In this document: positions 1-5,139 of the stretch, piece after piece | Layout of the letters: each line of letters opens with the position of its first letter | Numbering within the stretch: position 1 is the stretch's first letter | Assembly (NCBI GenBank): GCA_012270625.1 | Contig: JAAXHZ010000208.1 | Coordinates: forward strand, 1-7,150 | DNA: 7,150 nt | Origin: Dehalococcoidia bacterium | GTDB taxonomy: Bacteria; Chloroflexota; Dehalococcoidia; SAR202; UBA11138 | Direction: 5' to 3' | The notes under the pieces: model-generated | Seen by the model: the letters and a program-made list of their open reading frames with translations, nothing else | The model's database searches: none | Told to the model about the DNA's origin: nothing | Made by a program: the position numbers and the translations under genes

Positions 1-76
1 GATATGGGCGCAGGAGTGTCAGGCAGGGAGTGGGTATCCAGACTACCCTGCAGGAAGATTGCTGGCTGTGTCGCGC

Positions 77-106
77 TTGACAGTGGCAGACACGCGGGTC
101 AACAAT
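77..106 (+). promoter_or_regulatory. possible sigma-70-like promoter for the 205-aa protein gene
   Basis: A perfect -35 hexamer TTGACA (77-82) is followed after 18 bp by AACAAT (101-106), which matches the -10 consensus at 4 of 6 positions. Transcription would start near 113, about 30 bases before the TTG start codon at 145, leaving room for the Shine-Dalgarno site. The -10 is weak, so this is a candidate only. Confidence 0.33.
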
Positions 107-144
107 CGCTTGCGGCAATTGTTTAGTGGGTACGGGAGGCTGTT

Positions 145-762
145 TTGTCCACCAGGCTGGTTCAAGCTACCTTCAGCATTCACGAGTCTGACCTTCCGAG
201 GCTTGCGCTCTCGTCGTACAACCTGCCTTCCAGGTATGAGAGCTACACGCAGATCAGGGAAGACGGCTTGGACAATCTCAAAATGGCGGAGCATGGCTTT
301 CCAGGCGCGACCGAAGAGCGCTTCAGGGAGATTGGCCGAATCAACGGATTCGTCCGCGAGTTCTGGTCATCCACAGTGAACCCAGATGTTGACGGCGCAG
401 ACGTGCTGGTCGGTTCCGTCGCGCACCTGTTCGACACTCCAGACGGTGTACACGACTGGATGCATAACGTCTTTCTGCACGACTTCCTCAACAACGTCGG
501 TGTGGACGCCGGTGAGGACCAGGTGCTGGTGGGGGCAGATCAGTTCACGCCGGCAGGGTTCTACGATGAGGCGGTCGGACTTCGAGCCAGCTACAACAGG
601 TACGGTCACTCTATCTCGGCCACGATCATAGACTTCAGGGTAGGCAGAATCCTGGGGGTCGCCTACATAGCGACTATGGGAGATCACATCCGGATAGAAG
701 AAGTGACCGACCTCGGCATTAAGATGGAAGAGTATATCGTCGGCGTAGTCCTGGGCTTGTGA
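145..762 (+). CDS. hypothetical protein, 205 aa, TTG start, no recognised family
   Basis: I do not recognise the family. The frame is open from a stop at 124-126 to the TGA at 760-762, and the only plausible start in it is TTG at 145, preceded by GGGAGG (134-139) at 5-nt spacing. The protein is acidic and globular, with no membrane segment and no signal peptide. It has a DLP...SSYNLPS..E.Y element near residues 16-34, a helical amphipathic middle (55-75, 98-120) and a C-terminal part with alternating hydrophobics (157-175, 196-205). The DLP..Y-type opening resembles the mature domain of secreted lipoproteins of unknown function, in which an N-terminal leader and lipobox come first. Here that leader is absent, so the gene may be 5'-truncated or the product cytoplasmic. 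It is followed after 96 bp by the toxin-antitoxin pair, with no obvious functional link. Confidence 0.7.
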   Translation: MSTRLVQATFSIHESDLPRLALSSYNLPSRYESYTQIREDGLDNLKMAEHGFPGATEERFREIGRINGFVREFWSSTVNPDVDGADVLVGSVAHLFDTPDGVHDWMHNVFLHDFLNNVGVDAGEDQVLVGADQFTPAGFYDEAVGLRASYNRYGHSISATIIDFRVGRILGVAYIATMGDHIRIEEVTDLGIKMEEYIVGVVLGL

Positions 763-823
763 AGGATCGCGTTTATCCCAATTCGAGGGACGGGGCTCCC
801 GCGGTCGCGACTCTGTGTGCATC

Positions 824-852
824 TTGACATCAAAATTGACCGTCACTATGAT
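824..852 (+). promoter_or_regulatory. strong sigma-70-like promoter of vapBC, giving a leaderless mRNA
   Basis: TTGACA (824-829) is a perfect -35, followed after exactly 17 bp by TATGAT (847-852), a 5-of-6 match to the -10. Six bases then separate the -10 from A859, which is the first base of the antitoxin ATG. The expected transcription start therefore coincides with the start codon, and no Shine-Dalgarno sequence precedes it. This is read directly from the sequence; the start site itself is a prediction. Confidence 0.75.
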
Positions 853-853
853 G
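828..853 (+). promoter_or_regulatory. candidate VapB/VapBC operator inside the promoter
   Basis: Two nearly concentric inverted repeats lie over the promoter: CATCA (828-832) with TGATG (849-853), and TGAC-C-GTCA (837-845) between the -35 and -10 elements. Ribbon-helix-helix antitoxins usually bind short palindromes in their own promoter and repress it together with the toxin, so this is the natural place for autoregulation. Binding is inferred. Confidence 0.45.
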
Positions 854-858
854 CCTGT

Positions 859-1119
859 ATGAGAACTACATTGACACTGGACGACGACATCGCCGACTCC
901 TTGAAAGAGCGCGCACGACTGCTGAACATATCTTTCAAGCAGGTGGTCAATGAAACCCTGCGCCGGGGTCTGTCGCCAGCGGCAAGAGAGGCGCCAACTC
1001 CCGAATACAGAGTTGTTCCGAATCGCAGTGGGCTTGTTCCCGGCGTCGATCCACTGAAGCTGAATCAGCTCAACGACCAGATCGAAGCCGAGGGCTTCGC
1101 TGGGCAGGACTTGGAGTGA
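859..1119 (+). CDS. vapB: type II antitoxin, ribbon-helix-helix, VapB-like (86 aa)
   Basis: The product should neutralise the PIN toxin encoded next to it and repress the shared promoter. Residues 1-38 form a ribbon-helix-helix domain: a basic N-terminal strand (MRTTLTLDDD), then helix 1 (IADSLKERARLLN) and helix 2 (SFKQVVNETLRRGL). The C-terminal half (40-86) is proline-rich and then acidic, as expected of the flexible segment that wraps the toxin. An in-frame GTG at 817 would add 14 residues, but it lies upstream of the -35 element, and the domain begins exactly at ATG 859, so the later start is chosen. The stop overlaps the toxin start by 4 bp (GTGA, 1116-1119), suggesting translational coupling. 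Confidence 0.88.
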   Translation: MRTTLTLDDDIADSLKERARLLNISFKQVVNETLRRGLSPAAREAPTPEYRVVPNRSGLVPGVDPLKLNQLNDQIEAEGFAGQDLE

Positions 1120-1541
1120 TAGTACCGGACATCAACCTGCTAATCTACGCCCATAATGATCGTGCGCCTTATTACGACTCCGCCAGAAAATGGTGGGAAG
1201 GCTTGGTCAACGGCGTAGAGAGAGTCGGGATCCCGTGGGTCGTATCTACCGGCTTCGTGAGACTGATGACTCATCCCAGAGTGCTCATCCACCCTGTAGC
1301 CGCCGAGGAAGCAGTTGACTACGTGCAGGAGTGGTTCCGCTTTCCTCACATTACGCCAATCAATCCTGGCGCTGAGCATATGACTCACTTCAGAAGAAGT
1401 CTCGCCGCCGCAGGCGTCGGTGCGAATCTGGTGACGGACTCACACATTGCCGCCCTCGCGATAGAGTACCAGGCTGAGGTCCACTCGAACGATAGCGACT
1501 TCAGCCGCTTCCGCGGCCTCCGCTGGCGCAACCCACTGTAA
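1116..1541 (+). CDS. vapC: type II toxin, PIN-domain ribonuclease, VapC family (141 aa)
   Basis: PIN-domain toxins cut RNA using acidic residues that hold Mg2+ or Mn2+. The start is GTG at 1116, overlapping the antitoxin stop. PIN landmarks are the N-terminal VPDINLLIYA strand with D5, the NLVTDSHIAALAIE segment with D108, and the C-terminal SNDSDFSRFRGLRW strand with D126 and D128. The length of 141 aa is typical. The central segment, where many VapC proteins carry a glutamate, reads WVVSTGFVRLMTHPRV (41-56) with Ser-Thr and no acidic residue. Related PIN toxins with a VVxxGFLRLxTxPRV segment also lack it, so this looks like a subfamily trait rather than damage. Assignment to the family is secure; RNA target and activity cannot be told. 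Confidence 0.9.
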   Translation: MIVPDINLLIYAHNDRAPYYDSARKWWEGLVNGVERVGIPWVVSTGFVRLMTHPRVLIHPVAAEEAVDYVQEWFRFPHITPINPGAEHMTHFRRSLAAAGVGANLVTDSHIAALAIEYQAEVHSNDSDFSRFRGLRWRNPL

Positions 1542-1748
1542 GGATTTGCGCGTGAGGCCGGAAGGCGTTCCGGGCGGGCAAGGACGAACTCCCAAGCAAC
1601 CCTCAACAACTCTACTGGGCAACGAGCTCGTGGGGCAACACCGTCTGGCCAGGATCTCGCCATTTAGGCTCCGATGGTTCCTGGTCGCAGCCGATTTGAG
1701 CTCGTTGTGCAGGCTATCCGGTACTCCGCGCAGAGCGATGTCAGGCAT
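1440..1748 (-). pseudogene. decayed FitA-like (RHH) antitoxin, no toxin partner
   Basis: The first 35 codons (1748 down to 1644) read as an intact Arc/FitA-type ribbon-helix-helix domain: MPDIALRGVPDSLHNELK, then a helix with the typical RNHRSLNGEILAR ending. The ATG at 1748 has AGGGG (1754-1758) at 5-nt spacing. After residue 35 the frame turns into an unlikely Cys/Pro-rich sequence and runs on to 1440, about 100 bp into the antisense of vapC. FitA-type antitoxins are usually about 75-85 aa. Shifting the frame near 1643 gives a more helix-like continuation (PVELLRVAWEFVLARPERL), but that frame also lacks a stop at the expected place. This suggests a frameshift and a lost 3' end. No PIN toxin follows on the minus strand. 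A short functional RHH regulator remains possible. Confidence 0.5.
1558..1573 (+). terminator. possible hairpin after vapC
   Basis: CCGGAA-GGCG-TTCCGG is a perfect 6-bp GC-rich stem with a tetraloop, starting 16 nt after the vapC stop codon. No T-run follows, so it is not a canonical intrinsic terminator. It could stabilise the transcript end or assist factor-dependent termination. It also lies within the decayed antitoxin frame on the other strand, so it may be accidental. Confidence 0.3.
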
Positions 1749-1836
1749 TTTATCCCCTATGAAGGCGGCGATACTGTAATAGTGTCAGAATGGTAGCTAA
1801 GAGTGTGATGCTGCTGGATTAAACAGACTTGTAGGA

Positions 1837-1860
1837 GAAAATTGCATAAGTGCAATTTTC
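1837..1860. repeat. perfect 10-bp inverted repeat (hairpin)
   Basis: GAAAATTGCA (1837-1846) and TGCAATTTTC (1851-1860) form a perfect 10-bp stem around the loop TAAG. It overlaps the left terminal repeat of the MITE-like element, so it may be a second transposase site or a transcribed hairpin. The T-rich 3' arm is part of the stem, not a tail after it, so I do not call a terminator. Confidence 0.75.
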
Positions 1861-1891
1861 GAGGAGTGAGTGGAGAGGAGTGAGGAGTGAG
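1861..1891. repeat. purine-rich direct repeats, GAGGAGTGAG x3
   Basis: The 10-mer GAGGAGTGAG occurs at 1861-1870, 1875-1884 and 1882-1891, the last two overlapping by 3 bp. The tract is almost pure purine on this strand and lies in the interior of the MITE-like element, next to its left-end hairpin. Confidence 0.75.
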
Positions 1892-1981
1892 ATGCTGCCT
1901 GGACCATCCCAATGGTGGCGTATCTGGGACTTATGAAATTTTCTCTTGTAGTGCACTCTCTTGCATCAACGTCTGACTCGC

Positions 1982-2023
1982 AGTACCGTATGGGATATGA
2001 TCCCCACGCTTAGAAACGGTACT
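1982..2023. repeat. nested inverted repeats upstream of the mannose operon
   Basis: AGTACCGT (1982-1989) pairs perfectly with ACGGTACT (2016-2023). Enclosed within it, GGGAT (1992-1996) pairs with ATCCC (2000-2004) around ATG. As DNA these could be two operators; as RNA they would form a stem with an inner hairpin. The position, 56 bp before the first operon gene, favours a regulatory role, but none is proven. Confidence 0.55.
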
Positions 2024-2033
2024 TGGAACAGGT

Positions 2034-2061
2034 CCAGTACATCTATGCCAGTACATCTATG
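2034..2061. repeat. perfect 14-bp tandem duplication
   Basis: CCAGTACATCTATG occurs twice back to back (2034-2047 and 2048-2061). The second copy runs into TATGAT (2058-2063), a 5-of-6 match to a -10 element, which would start transcription near 2070, only about 9 nt before the ATG at 2079. No good -35 lies at the right distance, so the promoter reading is weak; the duplication itself is certain. Confidence 0.8.
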
Positions 2062-2078
2062 ATTGACGGAATCTCTTC

Positions 2079-3539
2079 ATGACACTGCATCCCGTTATCC
2101 TGGCCGGAGGATCCGGAACCAGGCTCTGGCCTCTCTCCAGAGAGTTCTATCCAAAGCCGTTCCTGTCAATCTCCGACAGTCGCTCGATGCTGCAGGACAC
2201 CGTCCTGCGGCTGGATGGAATCGACAGGGTCGCGGACCCGGTAGTCGTGTGCAATGAGGAGCACAGGTTCCTGGTTGCTGAGCATTCGCGACAGATCGAC
2301 CGTCTGCCTGTTTCGATACTCCTGGAGCCGGTTGGACGCAACACCGCCCCTGCCCTCACGCTCGCGGCTCTCACACTGACTGAACGGGCCAATGATGGAG
2401 ACAGCCCCGTGATGCTGGTGCTTCCAGCGGACCACGTGATCTCCGACGTGGCCGCGTTCCAGCGAGCGGTTGCGGTCGCTTCCGAGCTTGCGGGGCATGA
2501 CTACATCGTGACCTTCGGGATCACGCCGAGCTTCCCAAGCGTCGGATATGGATACATTCGCAGGGGTGACGAGTTCTTCAATGGATTCAAGTCCGAGCCG
2601 GGCGTTGCCTACGAGCTTGCTGAGTTCGTCGAAAAGCCGGACCTCGATACCGCCCGCGCCATGCTGCGCACAGAGGAGTTCCTGTGGAACAGCGGCATGT
2701 TCGTGCTTCGCACGTCGGCGTGGCTGGAAGAGATCGAGCGGTTCAGACCGGACATCGCTGATGCGTGCCGGGTCGCCCACTCCAGAGGGACACATGACGG
2801 TCTGTTCTTCAGGCCTGACGAGGAGACGTTCGCGGCGTGTCCTCCTGACACGATCGACTACGCCGTGATGGAGAGGATTGCCGACTCTCACAGCCATCGC
2901 CGCGCCCTGGTCGTCCCCATCGATGCAGGATGGTCGGACGTGGGATCATGGGCCGCGATCATGGACGTCAGCGACAAGGACGAGAGCGGCAACGTGGTCC
3001 GCGGTGACGTCTATACCCACGAGATGCGTAACTCGATGATATTCGGGCACCACAGGCTGGTAGCCGCGGTTGGCCTCGAGGACGTAATCGTCGTGGAGAC
3101 GCCGGACGCCGTGCTCGCCGCAGACCGCAACCGCGTCGAGGATGTTCGAGCGCTGGTCGAGCAGCTGAAGGACGAGGGCCGGCCCGAACGAGAGAACCAC
3201 CGTCGAGTGCACAGACCGTGGGGCTGGTACGAAGTGATCGATTCGGGAGCGCGCTTCCAAGTGAAGCGGATCACCGTCAATCCCGGGCAGGCGCTCTCAT
3301 TGCAGATGCACCACCATCGCTCCGAGCACTGGGTGGTTGTCAGCGGCACGGCGAAGATCATCAAGGACGATGGCGAGTCGCTGCTGTTCGAGAACGAGTC
3401 CGCTTACGTGAAGGTTGGGGAGACGCACAGGTTGGAGAATCCAGGCGCCATCCCCCTCGAGATAGTCGAAGTGCAGTCAGGAAGCTATCTGGGTGAAGAC
3501 GACATAGTCCGGTTCGACGACCGATACAACCGCAAGTGA
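2079..3539 (+). CDS. manC: bifunctional mannose-1-phosphate guanylyltransferase / mannose-6-phosphate isomerase
   Basis: The guanylyltransferase makes GDP-mannose from mannose 1-phosphate and GTP; the C-terminal cupin interconverts mannose 6-phosphate and fructose 6-phosphate. GDP-mannose feeds glycan, capsule or glycoprotein synthesis in the cytoplasm. Residues 5-28 carry the nucleotide-binding AGGSGTRLWPLSRE...PK signature. GRNTAPA (86-92), LPADH (115-119), FVEKP (183-187), WNSGMFV (203-209) and GWSDVGSW (284-291) follow. The isomerase cupin spans about 378-480 with RPWGWYE (379-385) and the metal-site region QMHHHRSEHWVVVSGTA (409-425). At 486 aa it is full length for the ManC/AlgA/XanB type. 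The ATG at 2079 has only a weak site (CGGA, 2067-2070), but the domain begins four residues after it. It is first in an operon, 9 bp before the aminotransferase. Confidence 0.95.
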   Translation: MTLHPVILAGGSGTRLWPLSREFYPKPFLSISDSRSMLQDTVLRLDGIDRVADPVVVCNEEHRFLVAEHSRQIDRLPVSILLEPVGRNTAPALTLAALTLTERANDGDSPVMLVLPADHVISDVAAFQRAVAVASELAGHDYIVTFGITPSFPSVGYGYIRRGDEFFNGFKSEPGVAYELAEFVEKPDLDTARAMLRTEEFLWNSGMFVLRTSAWLEEIERFRPDIADACRVAHSRGTHDGLFFRPDEETFAACPPDTIDYAVMERIADSHSHRRALVVPIDAGWSDVGSWAAIMDVSDKDESGNVVRGDVYTHEMRNSMIFGHHRLVAAVGLEDVIVVETPDAVLAADRNRVEDVRALVEQLKDEGRPERENHRRVHRPWGWYEVIDSGARFQVKRITVNPGQALSLQMHHHRSEHWVVVSGTAKIIKDDGESLLFENESAYVKVGETHRLENPGAIPLEIVEVQSGSYLGEDDIVRFDDRYNRK

Positions 3540-3544
3540 AGGAG
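3539..3544 (+). promoter_or_regulatory. Shine-Dalgarno site overlapping the manC stop codon
   Basis: AAGGAG begins on the last base of the manC TGA and sits 4 nt before the aminotransferase ATG. Spacing is short but the match is strong, and it fixes the start at 3549 and ties translation of the two genes together. Confidence 0.75.
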
Positions 3545-3548
3545 CCTT

Positions 3549-4730
3549 ATGACTGAAGACAACTCCAACGCGATGATTGGTGTACCCCCTCGCATTCTGC
3601 TGGGCCCTGGTCCGTCCATGGTCAACACCAGGGTGCTCCAGGCGATGATGCAGAACATGATCGGGTATCTGGACCCTGACTACGTCGATGTACTGGAACA
3701 GGTCGCCGGGCTTCTGAGCGAAGTGTTCCAGACTAAAGAAGCGGTCACAATGGCGCTCTCCGGTACAGGATCGTCGGGAATGGAGGCTGGACTATCCAGC
3801 ATCCTTGAGCCCGGCGATACCGCAATCGTGTGCATCTACGGATTCTTCGGCGAGCGTATGGTCGATATGGCAACCCGCGTGGGCGCGAACGTGGTGGCGC
3901 TGCGCTCCGAGTGGGGGGCGCCCTTCCCGGAGGAGATGCTGGAAGAAGCGCTCAACGAGAACAGCAACGTCAAGCTGGTCGCGGCGATTCACGCGGAGAC
4001 TTCCACCGGCATTAGGCAGCCGCTGGAGGGCCTGTCCAGGCTCACCAGGGAGCACGACGCGCTGTTCATGGTAGATGCTGTAACGTCGCTGGGCGGCAAC
4101 AACGTCGCCTTCGACGACTGGGGCATCGACTACTGCTACAGCGCGACCCAGAAGTGCTTGGGCTGCCCGCCCGGCCTGTCGCCTGTCGCGGTCAGCCAGC
4201 GCGCAATGGAGTCCATCAGGTCGAGAGAGACGCCACCGGCATCGTGGTATCTGGACCTCAACCTGAACGCCAACTACTGGTACGATCCCAAAGTGTACCA
4301 TCACACTTCGCCTGTCAGCATGGTGCTCGCGCTCGGGGAGGGCCTGCGAGTCGTTCTCGAAGAGGGTCTGGAGAACCGGTTCGCCCGACACGAGCGTAAC
4401 GCAGAGGCGCTGAGGGCCGGTCTCGAGGCGCTAGGACTCGAAGTAGTATCTCCCGACGGGTACAGGCTGGCGCAAGTAACGCCGGTGTGGATACCGGAGG
4501 GCGTGGACGATGCCCAGGTGCGAGCGAAGCTGCTTTCCGACTACCAGATAGAGATCGGAAAAGGCCTCGGCGCATTCGACGGCAGGATCTGGAGATTCGG
4601 TCTCATGGGAGAGTCCAGCCGCCCTGACTACGTACTGCTCGCGTTGTCCGCAATGGAGTCGGCGCTGCCACAGGCCGGTTATGAAGTAGCGCCGGGCGCA
4701 GCCGTCTCAGCGGCGAGTCGTGTTCTGTAA
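3549..4730 (+). CDS. PLP-dependent class-V aminotransferase, alanine-glyoxylate/serine-pyruvate type
   Basis: It should transfer an amino group between small amino acids (alanine, serine, aspartate or glycine) and 2-oxo acids such as glyoxylate or pyruvate. The fold-type I class-V pattern is complete. LLGPGPSMVN (17-26) opens the protein, SGTGSSGMEA (71-80) is the phosphate-binding turn, and AETSTG (149-154) and the cofactor-ring aspartate D176 in MVDAVTSLGG follow. K202 in SATQKCLGCPPGLS is the Schiff-base lysine, and R349 in WRFGLMG is the likely carboxylate anchor. At 393 aa it is full length. Cys-Leu-Gly after the lysine, and a short C-terminal Ala-rich tail (380-393), are mild deviations. 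The substrate cannot be fixed from sequence: serine-glyoxylate, alanine-glyoxylate, aspartate or sulfo-amino acid forms look alike. It lies between the sugar-nucleotide gene and the ABM-like gene. Confidence 0.92.
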   Translation: MTEDNSNAMIGVPPRILLGPGPSMVNTRVLQAMMQNMIGYLDPDYVDVLEQVAGLLSEVFQTKEAVTMALSGTGSSGMEAGLSSILEPGDTAIVCIYGFFGERMVDMATRVGANVVALRSEWGAPFPEEMLEEALNENSNVKLVAAIHAETSTGIRQPLEGLSRLTREHDALFMVDAVTSLGGNNVAFDDWGIDYCYSATQKCLGCPPGLSPVAVSQRAMESIRSRETPPASWYLDLNLNANYWYDPKVYHHTSPVSMVLALGEGLRVVLEEGLENRFARHERNAEALRAGLEALGLEVVSPDGYRLAQVTPVWIPEGVDDAQVRAKLLSDYQIEIGKGLGAFDGRIWRFGLMGESSRPDYVLLALSAMESALPQAGYEVAPGAAVSAASRVL

Positions 4731-4732
4731 GT

Positions 4733-4738
4733 AAGGAG
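4733..4738 (+). promoter_or_regulatory. Shine-Dalgarno site of the ABM-domain gene
   Basis: AAGGAG lies 6 nt before the ATG at 4745 and 2 nt after the stop of the aminotransferase. This is optimal spacing and supports co-transcription of the three genes. Confidence 0.8.
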
Positions 4739-4744
4739 TTTCGT

Positions 4745-5065
4745 ATGTACGTGATAGTCGCGCCAATTCAGATCAAGGAAGGCTACAAGGACCGGTTCAT
4801 CGAAGAGATGATCGGCGACGCCAGCGGATCCGTGAATGACGAGCCGGGGTGCCTACGCTTCGACGTCATCCAGGACGCTGAAGATCCGAACCGGATCTGG
4901 CTCTATGAGGTCTATAAGGACGAGGACGCCTTCCACGCCCACACGCAGGCGCCACATTTCATAAAGTGGCGCGACGCTACAGCAGACTGGCGCGAGGACT
5001 CAGGGCTGCAGGGAGCTGGTCGAGGCGCGACCAACATCTGGCCCCCAGACGACGAGTGGAAGTGA
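4745..5065 (+). CDS. ABM-domain protein, putative quinol monooxygenase-like (106 aa)
   Basis: This is a small dimeric ferredoxin-like alpha+beta barrel of the antibiotic-biosynthesis monooxygenase (ABM/YgiN) superfamily. Members act on quinols or polyketide aromatics without cofactor, or have other small-molecule roles. The pattern is clear: strand VIVAPIQIKEG (3-13), helix (14-28), NDEPGCLRFDV (31-41), then IWLYEVYKDEDAFHAH (51-66) and APHFIKW (69-75), with H66 and H71 in the usual cleft. After residue 80 there is an extra tail of about 25 residues ending in an acidic, Trp-containing stretch (NIWPPDDEWK) beyond the standard domain. It is the last gene of the operon, 14 bp after the aminotransferase. 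The substrate is unknown; oxidation or detoxification of a product of the neighbouring enzyme is only a guess. Confidence 0.85.
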   Translation: MYVIVAPIQIKEGYKDRFIEEMIGDASGSVNDEPGCLRFDVIQDAEDPNRIWLYEVYKDEDAFHAHTQAPHFIKWRDATADWREDSGLQGAGRGATNIWPPDDEWK

Positions 5066-5103
5066 CTTGGGGCTAGCGGGGCTTCGAGCAATGGGCGGCC
5101 TTA

Positions 5104-5125
5104 CGCGATCTATCGGTGATCTGCG
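5104..5125. terminator. possible bidirectional hairpin between convergent operons
   Basis: CGC-GATC (5104-5110) can pair with GATC-T-GCG (5118-5125) around the 7-nt loop TATCGGT, giving a 7-bp stem with one bulged T. It lies in the 74-bp gap between two convergent operons, where a terminator is expected. There is only a short T-containing tail (ATTCT), so it is weak. Confidence 0.25.
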
Positions 5126-5139
5126 ATTCTCCCGGCCTG

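Larger units (their letters stand above)
1835..1945. mobile_element. MITE-like element, 111 bp, with terminal inverted repeats and target duplication
   Basis: The left end GAGAAAATTGCATAAGT (1835-1851) and the reverse complement of the right end (1929-1945, GAGAAAATTTCATAAGT) match at 16 of 17 positions. The direct repeat TTGTAG flanks both sides (1829-1834 and 1946-1951). If the terminal C is counted as flank, the repeat becomes the 7-mer CTTGTAG at 1828-1834 and 1945-1951. Inverted repeats with flanking direct repeats are the mark of DDE-transposase insertion. The element is too short to encode a transposase, so it would be moved in trans. No transposase lies in the window, and the parent IS family cannot be named. 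Confidence 0.72.
1749..2078. other. gene-free stretch of 330 bp, rich in repeats
   Basis: I see no convincing coding frame here. The stretch holds the 5' end of the decayed antitoxin's leader, a MITE-like element (1835-1945) with a strong hairpin at its left end, purine-rich direct repeats, a nested inverted repeat (1982-2023) and a 14-bp tandem duplication (2034-2061) ahead of the mannose operon. Any promoter for that operon should lie in the right third. Confidence 0.7.

Noticed and set aside
787..809. GGGA/TCCC and CGCG/CGCG hairpins as a terminator between the first gene and vapBC
   Set aside because: Stems are only 4 bp and no T-run follows.
367..846. 159-aa open frame on the minus strand
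   Set aside because: It is antisense to the 205-aa gene over almost its full length, has no domain-like pattern and no ribosome site, and is a frame shadow of a GC-rich gene.
817..858. GTG at 817 as an earlier start for the antitoxin
   Set aside because: It lies upstream of the -35 element and of the predicted transcription start, and the RHH domain begins exactly at the ATG at 859.
1385..1663. 92-aa minus-strand frame overlapping the decayed antitoxin
   Set aside because: It is largely antisense to vapC. Its first part may be the frameshifted remainder of the antitoxin, but it is not a gene by itself.
2063..2257. TTG-initiated 64-aa frame at the 5' end of manC
   Set aside because: It is out of frame with manC over conserved nucleotide-binding sequence and has no protein features.
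2166..2897. 243-aa minus-strand frame inside manC
   Set aside because: It is a complete antisense shadow of a conserved enzyme, and its composition is mirror-coded.
3792..4391. 199-aa minus-strand frame inside the aminotransferase
   Set aside because: It is an antisense shadow and shows no recognisable motif.
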